A stretch of 64,000 nt of DNA, from contig CAJTFN010000015.1 of NCBI GenBank assembly GCA_910575815.1, positions 43,837-107,836 of the forward strand, read 5' to 3'. Below, piece by piece: positions 14,919 to 23,300 of the stretch. The notes beneath the pieces are model-generated. The model was not told where the DNA came from, did not search any database, and worked only from the letters and a program-made list of their open reading frames with translations. The stretch is from Oscillospiraceae bacterium (GTDB lineage: Bacteria; Bacillota; Clostridia; Oscillospirales; Oscillospiraceae). Position 1 is the stretch's first letter. Each line of letters opens with the position of its first letter. A program made the position numbers and the translations under genes.

Positions 14919-15797
14919 TCATGCCGCCAGTAGTATCATTGTGTCGGCAGCTACAGTATTTTGTTGCGGCGCTGTCTCTTTTGTGCTTTTTAGGGTAATA
15001 TTTTCTAGCTGGCAGTCTTCGCGTTCACAGACCTTATTATAGGTGGTTGAAAGTATTTCCTTGTATTCCACCGACTGAGATACAGGCGCCGCGGCTTTTG
15101 CGATGCGTTGCATATCAAGATTAGATAATGTGTTAACAACATTTGAGATGCGCTGTACATCAATTTTGGATACAAGGGTAAACGCCGTAATTGCTTGCGT
15201 AAGTTGGTTAGGAAGCGAAGATGACCTAACGATAGCCTGTTGCACATCTATCCTAGATGCCAGGGCCGCTGATTTCGCAATCTGCTCTGTAATTGTAGAC
15301 AAGGTAGGACCGAAAGAATTCAAGACACACATACTTTTTACTACATGACGCTGTCTGCTCAATATGTCCGTAGCAGCCACTCCAATTCGTTTTTGCAAAG
15401 CGGCTTTTTCCAGCATGACTGTCCGAAGGTGCGCTTTGTATTGCAGAGAATCTTCTTCCTCTGACAACTCCAATAGAGCGCCCGCCATCGGGTACATGTC
15501 CTGTTCAATATCTGGGAGAATTGTAAGGTGTTTCCCATCCCATGAAAGAGGAAAGACGACATCGCTTTTTTTCTTGAACACTTCATCCAATGCGATGTTG
15601 TCCTCTATCATCAAGATAAGAGTGTCCTCTGAAACCCGTCCCACCAACCACTCTTCGCCCAATTTACAGCAAGCGCATAAATACCGGCGTTGGGTGTCGT
15701 CTGTGCATACAAACAGCGTTGGAATCTCGTATTCATAAAAAACATGTTCAATTTTCACAGAACCAATTCTGGGAATGCTTTTGAAGAACCCTCTCAC
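14919..15797 (-). CDS. DUF6575-like protein with long Ser/Thr/Ile-rich C-terminal half
   Basis: GTG at 15797 overlaps the upstream TGA. The first about 110 residues resemble DUF6575: a beta-rich start (IGSVKIEHVFYEYEIPTLFVC, RRYLCACCKLGEEWLVGRVS) and a D.VF-type helix. The remaining about 180 residues are repetitive helices with IDVQ/LDMQ-RI motifs (residues about 185-245), perhaps a coiled or scaffold region, ending hydrophobic (MILLAA). No catalytic motif is obvious. It sits between the 15794 gene and the SecB-like gene, so the SecB-like protein may chaperone it. Confidence 0.6.
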   Translation of the reverse strand: MRGFFKSIPRIGSVKIEHVFYEYEIPTLFVCTDDTQRRYLCACCKLGEEWLVGRVSEDTLILMIEDNIALDEVFKKKSDVVFPLSWDGKHLTILPDIEQDMYPMAGALLELSEEEDSLQYKAHLRTVMLEKAALQKRIGVAATDILSRQRHVVKSMCVLNSFGPTLSTITEQIAKSAALASRIDVQQAIVRSSSLPNQLTQAITAFTLVSKIDVQRISNVVNTLSNLDMQRIAKAAAPVSQSVEYKEILSTTYNKVCEREDCQLENITLKSTKETAPQQNTVAADTMILLAA

Positions 15798-16243
15798 AAA
15801 ACCACCTCTATTTCTTCAAAATCGCTGGAAGGGTCAACATTTTTATAGAGCCACCAGTCCACATGCGAAGATTTGGTACCGGTACGGTACTTGGTTTCTT
15901 GAAGCGGCCCATAATCAGAAGTGGATACTCCAAACGCAACAATAGCAGGGGGATGATGGCGCCGCATAATCTTTAAGTTGTTCACGATATCGCTTTTTTT
16001 CTTATAGCAGGATGTAGAATATGTTCCTGGGTCACTTAGGCGTCTTTCCCAATCTTCGTCCTTAGGCCTTAATCCTAGGTGAACAAGCTCATAAGTGCTA
16101 AGAAATGCTTTTCGATTTAGTGTACCCTCCAGGCAAAGTCGATAAACAGGGATTTTTGCTGGAGGGAGGGCCTGTGGCAGAATATCTTCTTGAAAATTAT
16201 CAGGGAAGCAATCGGGAAACTTTTTTTCAATCGTTGTCGACAT
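15794..16243 (-). CDS. Hypothetical protein (149 aa), first gene of the SecB-like operon
   Basis: ATG at 16243 has only a weak GGG site. The protein is soluble and mildly basic, with AKIPVYRLCLEGTLNRKAFLS and an SDIVNNLKIMRRHHPPAIVAFG segment, then WWLYK. The phrase YRLC-EGTLN-K-FLSTYE is reminiscent of short effector-like proteins but no family is assigned. It overlaps the DUF6575-like gene by 4 bases and is led by regulon motif copy 6. Confidence 0.6.
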   Translation of the reverse strand: MSTTIEKKFPDCFPDNFQEDILPQALPPAKIPVYRLCLEGTLNRKAFLSTYELVHLGLRPKDEDWERRLSDPGTYSTSCYKKKSDIVNNLKIMRRHHPPAIVAFGVSTSDYGPLQETKYRTGTKSSHVDWWLYKNVDPSSDFEEIEVVL

Positions 16244-16366
16244 TGTATCAGCCCTTTATGTGGCTTGTCACAGTTTATCAGAACAAACCTTTTCTCTGGG
16301 AAAATGATACCACGTTCACCACGATAACACAAGGGGATATATTGTTACATTTTTCTTACTTGTTTC

Positions 16367-16394
16367 CATTATATGCACGACGAAGCGAAGTGAT
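16367..16394 (-). promoter_or_regulatory. Regulon motif, copy 6 (SecB-like operon)
   Basis: ATCACTTCGCTT and GCATATAATGG at the standard 18-base distance, about 125 bases upstream of the operon start. Confidence 0.7.
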
Positions 16395-16598
16395 TCAATG
16401 AGCCTATTATTCGCCATTCTTCCCATGTCGAGCTGGGAGAAGCCCCACACCTACCAACAGCCGCCTTTTCTTGCCAAATCAAAGAGGGTATCCCAAAACT
16501 GGAAAAAATGAGCACTTTCTGTTTGTAAACCTCTGATTTAGCAACAGGAAAACGAGCCTATGTGAGATGGACGTTCTCGTAGCCCGACACAGAACAAC
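16395..16598. other. Intergenic stretch without a gene
   Basis: No coding region is supported. A motif 'TTTTCTTGCCAAATCAAA' near 16470 resembles the terminator-flank of the Rpn fragments further right (for example near 27540), so this may be a scrap of that family. Confidence 0.4.
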
Positions 16599-16629
16599 AG
16601 CCCCCGCAGGAAAATTCCCGCAGGGGCTA
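16599..16629 (-). terminator. Terminator of the double-SpoVG gene
   Basis: AGCCCCYGCRGG pairs, with G-U wobbles, with its complement around AATTTT, just after the stop at 16638. Confidence 0.75.
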
Positions 16630-16637
16630 TTCTTATA

Positions 16638-17234
16638 TCACGCAGCGTCTCCACCGTCTTCCGGCATCTTGGAGTATTCCTCCATGACCTGGCTGTACAG
16701 CTTCTGGTACGCCTCGGGGGTCAGCCTGTAATAGCTTGCGTAGGCGCCGGACTGCGCGATGTCGTGATTGGGCATCGTCAGCTTCAACGCCTTGGTGTCC
16801 ATATCCAGAATCACCGCGATGCGGTGGATGGCAATGTCTCCGCCCACCAGACAGGAGACGAATGCCTTCAACTGCCGGTTGTTGGGAAAACGGCGGATGC
16901 GGAGCCCGGAAAACTCAGCTTCGCCAGGCTCGATATCGAACGTGAGCTCCGCCTCATTCTTGTCATCGTCAATGGCCTGCTGGAGGCACTTAACAACAGC
17001 CTCCGTCATGGCCTGCCGGGCCTCGGCGCTGATGGGATTGTAGATATCCCGGTACACGCCGGATTTGGACTGCTTGGTGGGCATTTTCAGCCAGGGCGCC
17101 CCGCCTTCCTCGGAGGAACGGAGCAGCCGCATGTCGCGGAGGGTAACACTCCCATTGAGCTCCACATTGGCAAAGGCAAGCACAGGAGAGGTTCTATCCT
17201 TGGGTCGAATGACCCGGACTTTGGTGATTGTCAT
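16638..17234 (-). CDS. Double SpoVG-domain protein
   Basis: ATG at 17234 with AAAGGAAG upstream gives 198 residues. Residues 1-95 match SpoVG: MTITKVRVIRP, LAFANVELNGSVTLRDMRLL, WLKMPTKQSKSGVYRDIYNPIS, and a helix EARQAMTEAVV. Residues about 110-190 are a second, diverged SpoVG fold (LRIRRFPNNRQLKAFVSCLVGG, IHRIAVI, TMPNHD...ASYYRLT). SpoVG is a small RNA/DNA-binding regulator usually of one domain, so the tandem form is unusual. It lies directly downstream of the giant adhesin gene and may be co-transcribed with it, hinting at a regulatory role for surface-protein expression (inference). Confidence 0.8.
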   Translation of the reverse strand: MTITKVRVIRPKDRTSPVLAFANVELNGSVTLRDMRLLRSSEEGGAPWLKMPTKQSKSGVYRDIYNPISAEARQAMTEAVVKCLQQAIDDDKNEAELTFDIEPGEAEFSGLRIRRFPNNRQLKAFVSCLVGGDIAIHRIAVILDMDTKALKLTMPNHDIAQSGAYASYYRLTPEAYQKLYSQVMEEYSKMPEDGGDAA

Positions 17235-17361
17235 AGTTGAAAAACTTCCTTTCTGTTCGAATCCGGATGTACCGGTCATATTTTGTGAAGAAACCCATAT
17301 CGGGAGCCGCCTGGCCCCCGGGGAGAACCCCAGGAGCCGTCACGCGGCTGTCTGGCCGGAA

Positions 17362-20300
17362 TCAATACCCGGTCGTAGGAAGACGATTGGGCGTGCCGGT
17401 CGCCCGGGGAGCCTTGCCGGCAGAGCCGCCAGAGGCAACCGCGGTCGTCCACAGAGCGGAGGAGGTAGCCCACGCTCCGTTGTACTTGCCGCCACACTCG
17501 CTGCGAAGGATAACCTTGTAGCCGGGAACCACGCCAGGAATGACGTACCCGAAGAAGATGGGGGCCTGAGTAGGCTTAAAGCCAGCGGGCACCGTGCCAA
17601 ATTCAAACCGGATATGCGTCACATACTCGCCACCGTTGACGTTGATAGCCAGAGAGCTAAGGTCGTACTGGTAGGGAGTAGCGGAGTTCAGGCCGGAGGC
17701 CAGGGGGCGGTAGTCGTTCTGGTTCGTCTTATACTGGATGCTGTAATAGACAGAAGACGACCAGGTGCCAGTGAAGAGAGTACCGGCCCGCATCGCGTCG
17801 GTGGGGACCGTGATGGTCCAGTAGTAGTTATCCAGGCGCTCAGCGGAGTCGTTGTTGACCGCAGTGAACAGGTACTTCATGGAAGAACCCGCCGCCACGC
17901 TGTTGTTGCCAGTGACCTTGTGGGTCACCTTGAGGTCCATGGGGCTGTTCTGATACTCCGTCCGAACCACGTCATTGTTGATTTTGATGTAGACCTCAGT
18001 CTCCTTGACAGGCCCGTTGTTATCAGTCATGCCGAAGTAGGCGGGAGCGGTCTTCTGGCGGATGATATACCGGCCGATAGGCAGGACGCCGCTGGCGGCC
18101 ACGCCGTAGGAATCAGTGGTAATCGTCGCCATAACCGCGAAGGTGAAGGGGTCATAAATCTCGAAGACGCCGCCCTGCAGGTTGGAACCCGCGGCAAGGT
18201 CCAGAGTGGAGTTGTAAGCAGTAGACGTCAGGTGGACCTGAATCTGGCCGCCCTCAGTGAACATCTTCCATGTGATTTCGGTGGTCTCGCCATTGAGCAC
18301 GTCAATAACCTTGGGAACCTTATCCACGGTGTAGCCGCTGGGGACGGAAATCTGCTCCAGAGTGTAGGAGCCATTGGTCACGCTCTGTTTCAGCGTGATG
18401 TAGCCCTCGTTGTTGCTGGTGTATTCGTCGACAATTTTGCCGGTGCTGTCTTTCAGCATGACCCGCACTCCGTAGATGGCGGCGCCGGTGGTGCCGTTCA
18501 CGAACTTCACGCGGATGCTGGACAGCTGGGTCAGCTGGAAGTCGATGATGGTGGGGGCGTCAGCCTTAACCTCAACCCTGCGCTCGGCGCAGAGCGTGAA
18601 GTTCTTATACCCCTCCGGCAGCTCCGTCATCTTGATGACATACCAGCCGGGTTCCAGGGTGGCATAGGCGATGCCCACGGTATCGGAAGTGAAGGTGCCA
18701 ACGATGGTCCCTTCCAGGGTGGTGATTTGGTACTTGACGCCAGCGACCATCTCCCCGGTCTGCTTCACGGAGGTGCGAATCTGCACGCCGTAAGTCTTGC
18801 CGTGGTAGAACTTCACGACCGCTGTGCCGTTGCTGGTGATTTCGACGGACTGGGAGTCCTCAGAGCCGATGGTATAACCGCTGGGAGGATTTGTCTCCTT
18901 CACAACGTACCAACCGGGCTCCAGGCCCTCGACCGTCAGCAGACCGTTGGAGTCGGTGGTGTAGTTGCCAACCAGCTCGCCGTTCTGCTTTGTGATGGTG
19001 ACCTTCATGCCCGGCAGAGCAACTTCCTTGTTGTCAAGGGAGTAGACCTGGAGGAGCCCTCTGGCCACGAACTCAAACTTCACAGTGACAGCGACTCCGT
19101 CCTTGATTTCGACGGTTTGCTCGGTGGTCACGGCGGTATAGCCGTTCTCAGCCTTGATAACCTTCAAAACGTAGAAGCCAGCGGTCAGCTTATCAGTCTG
19201 AATCACTCCAGTGGTATCGGATGTGTAGGTGTTCACAAGCACGCCATTCTGCTGCCAGACCTCGATAACGACGCCGGACAGGGGAGCCTGGGTGTCCTTG
19301 TCGACCGTCTGGATGGTGATGCCCGCGTTGGGCGTATCCTGGAAGGTGACGTGGGCCTCAGTGCCAACCTTGACATGGACGAGCTTGGCTTCTTCGTCAA
19401 TGGCGTAGCCGGTGGGAGCTTTCAGCTCCTCGACGGAGTACATGCCCTCAGTCAGCCCGGAAACCAAGGCCAGACCGTTGGAATCAGTCTCGTATTCGCC
19501 GATGACGATGTTATCGGAATTGCGGGTGACCTGGAATCTCGCGCCGGCCAGCGTCTCGCCGGTCAGACGGTCCACCTTCTCGATGACGAGTCCGGCCGTG
19601 TAGTCCTTGAACACCACGATAGTGGTCTCCCCAGAAACAACAATGCCTTCCTTCTCGGCGTCGACGATGGTGTATTTGTCAGGCGCGTAGGTCTGTTTAA
19701 TGATGTACCGGCCCGGGAGCAGGCTGCCCCAGACAATGGAGCCGGAATTGTCGGTGACGCCCTCGCTAATCAGCTTGCCGGTCTCGGCGAAGTACAGCTG
19801 GAACCGTCCGCCTTCGAGCTTGTGGCCGTCGGCCTGGTCCTCCAGGCGGATAACCAGGGAGCCCATGGCCGCGTCAACGAACTCGACACGGTTAATGACT
19901 CCAACCTTGACCGTGATGGTCTTGGGGGTCTCGCTGACGGAGTAGCCCTCCGGGGCGGACATCTCAGTCACAATGTAGTGTCCGGGAGGGATGGGGCGGA
20001 CAATTGCCTCGCCCTGGGCGTCGGTGGTATAGGTGCCGATGAAGTCTCTGTCCGCCGTCTCAACCTTGAAGACCGCTCCGGCGATTCCCCTCTTGTTGCC
20101 AGCGTCACCCTTGAAGATAACCAACTCGCAGGCAGGCTCGTCGCGGACCACGAGGGGAACAATCTTTCCGGCGGTCACTTCCACACGGAACACTTCGTCG
20201 TTGAGGAGGTAATTGTCGGGGGCTTTGGTTTCTTTGACGTAGTACACACCGGGCTCCACAGCAAAGATGGGGTCGCCTGCAGTATCGGTGGTGAACTCGC

Positions 20301-23300
20301 CAACGACCTTGCCCTCGGCGGTCCGAATCTCGAACTTAGCGCCCATCAGGGGAGTATCGTCCACGGCGGACAGCTTGGTAATCATGATGCCCGTCAGCGG
20401 GACGTTCTCGACCTTGAGCTTCGCGGGGTGGTCGTAGAGGACCTGAACATGGTGATGGGTCTCGTCCAGGATGTACCCCTCCGGCGCTTTCGATTCTTTG
20501 ACAATGTAGTTTCCAGCCGGCAGGGGCTCCGTAAAAGCGATGCCCGTCTTGTCGGTGGTATACACGCCCAGGAGCTTCTCGCAGTTCAGGGTGTACAGCT
20601 CAAACTCAGCTCCGGCCAGGTACTTTCCGGTCACGGAATCGGTTTTGAGGATTTCGATAGAGGTTCCTTTGTGGTTCTCAATCGTCACAACGGGATACTC
20701 GCCCACGGGGACGATAACCTTGGTGTCTTCCGTGCAGATAGCGTAGCCGGTGGGGGCTTTCTTCTCGACCAGGAAGTACACGCCGGGCTCCACATTGGTG
20801 GTGACGAAGGAACCGCTGACGTCGGTGGTGTAGGTGTCAATCAGCTTGTTGTCGGCCGTCCGCAGCTCGAACTCCGCGCCGGCCAGGGGCTCACGGGAGG
20901 TCGCATCCACCTTATGGACCGTGATACCGCTCTGCTTGGTGTTGGAAACGGTGACAGAGGCAGGTTTGCCCTCGACAATCTCCACGAGGTTTTCCTTCTC
21001 GTTGAGGACGTAGCCATCCGGGGCCTTGGTCTCGACGACCTTGTACCATCCAGGGGCGATGTCGGTGAGAGTCGCCACGCCGCTACTGTTGGTGGTAATG
21101 GTTTTCAGCACGGAGTTCTTCATGTCGCGGACCTCGAACTCGGCGCCGGCCAGAGGCAGCTTGGACTCGGAGTCAATCTTGTTGACCGTCAATCCAGCCT
21201 TCTGGTAGTTGTCCAGGTAGACGTAGGTGACCTTGAAGTCCTCCACGAAAACCCGGTGGTCAGTGCTGTCCAGGAGGTAGCCCTCGGGGGCTTTTGTCTC
21301 CCGGAGGATGTACCAACCGGAGTCCAAATCCGGAACCCGGATGTAGCCGTCCAGGCCAGTGGTAAGGGGCTCTTTGCCAATCAGCTCGCCGTCCAGCGTC
21401 CGAAGCTCGAATACTGCGCCAGCCAGAGGCAGTCCACTGATAGCGTCCCGTTTCAGGACCGCGATTCCGCCGGGCTTGTTGTTGCGGAACAGCATAGTCT
21501 CGGTCCGGCCCTCATCCAGATAAACGTTCTGGGGAGTGGAGTTCAGCAGGTAGCCCGGGGGCGCCTCAATCTCAGTAACCACGTAGGTACCGGGAAGGAG
21601 GTCGGTAAGGGATGCCAGACCGTCCTCGCCAGTCACAAGGCGCTCCTTAATGACCCTTCCGTCACTCAGGGTGACCTTGTAAACAGCGTTGGCCAAACCG
21701 ATGTGGGTCTGGGCGTCCTCCTTGCGGATGAAGAGGTTCGTCTTTCCGTCATTGTAGAAGACCTTGAAAACAGGCTCCGTCTGACCGCGGCGAATCTCGA
21801 AGGTCTGGGGAACGGGGTCGATGATGTGGCCATCCGGGGCCTCGACCTCGGTGATGACATACGCGCCGGGCTCCAAACCAGCCAGCGTGCCAATGCCGTT
21901 GGGGCCGGTCTCAACCGTCGCGATGTAGTTACCGCCAGCCGTGGTAATCTCGAAGAGAGCACCGGGCAGGGGCAGGCCAGTCTGAGCATCCTTTTTCAGG
22001 ATAATCAGCTGGGTATCCTGATAGTTCTCATAGGTGACGGTGACAGGCTCGTGCTTGTTCACAATTTGAACCAGCCGGGGCTCGCTGTCGATGATGTAGC
22101 CGTCGGGAACGGCGGTTTCGGTGATTTGGTACCAGCCGGGCTCGCAGTCAGGCAGGTAAATGAGGCCGTTTGCGTCGGTGACGTAGGTACGGGGGTCATT
22201 CGTGGTGCCGTTAGGACTGTCGGCGGTACCGAGGAAGCGGACATCGAAGGAAACACCGGCCAGCGGCTGGCGGGTGGTGGCATCCAGCTTCCGAATCAAA
22301 AGTCCCTGCTCGGGAGCGTTGAGGAACTCGATGTCGATAACCCGGTCACTGTAAGATGTGATGGTCACATCCTGCCAGTTGGGGTCCGCGAGGCTATATC
22401 CAGTCGGCGGAACGGACTCCGTGACGCGGTAGGTGCCGTTGGGCAGGTCCTTGAACGTCAGCTGGCCGTTGGCATCCGTCTTGCCTTCCCGGTGGATGGG
22501 ACCGCCCTTGGGATTCTCCAGGTTAATGGAGTCCAGCGTGAAGGTGGCGTCCGCCAGGGTCCAGGTGTTGGAACTGTCTCGCTTGGTGATGCGCAGGTCG
22601 CGGAAGTGGGTGTCCTTGAATACAAACTCCGCGTAGGACTGGCCCCATTTCAGGGTCTGCGTCTGGGTGTAGTCGCCGGTCGCGTCCTGCTTATCCTTGT
22701 TGTACTTGTCGGGCATCTCCTCTTCCTGAACCGTAATGGTCCAGTTATCGAAGTTGTTCTCGTCAAGGAACCGGGCATAGGTATCGTAGTCAATGGTGAT
22801 AACACCAAAGTCGTCCGTAACCTTGGTTCCGATGTCCTTACCGTCAATCCAAATCTTGAATGTGGTGTTGGGAAGGGGCTCGCCCGTCTCCCGGTCACGC
22901 TTCAAGATACGGATATAGGGATACTTGGTATCCGTGAAGGTGAAGGTTTTGAGCGTCTCGCCCTGGTGCAGTTCAGCCTCCTGCCAGTTGTCATCGTCCA
23001 GCAGGTAGCCGTCAGGGGCGGTGATTTCCCGAACGGAAACGGTCCAGGACTCAGCATCCTTGGGATTCAGGAACTCGCCGTACTCGGCGTAGGTGAGGTG
23101 AATCTTGCCGTTGGCGTCCGTCTTGAAGGTGTCAATGGTCTGCGCGTTAATCCGAACCTCGAACGTAGCGCCGGCCAGGCCGTCGCCGGTCTCTTTGGAA
23201 ATCTTCTGAATTTCAATGTCCGGGTACTCGTAGTTGGTCACGGCCAGCACGTACTGCTCAACCGTGTCGCCTTCCTCGAACAGCCAAAGGTTGTGAACGG

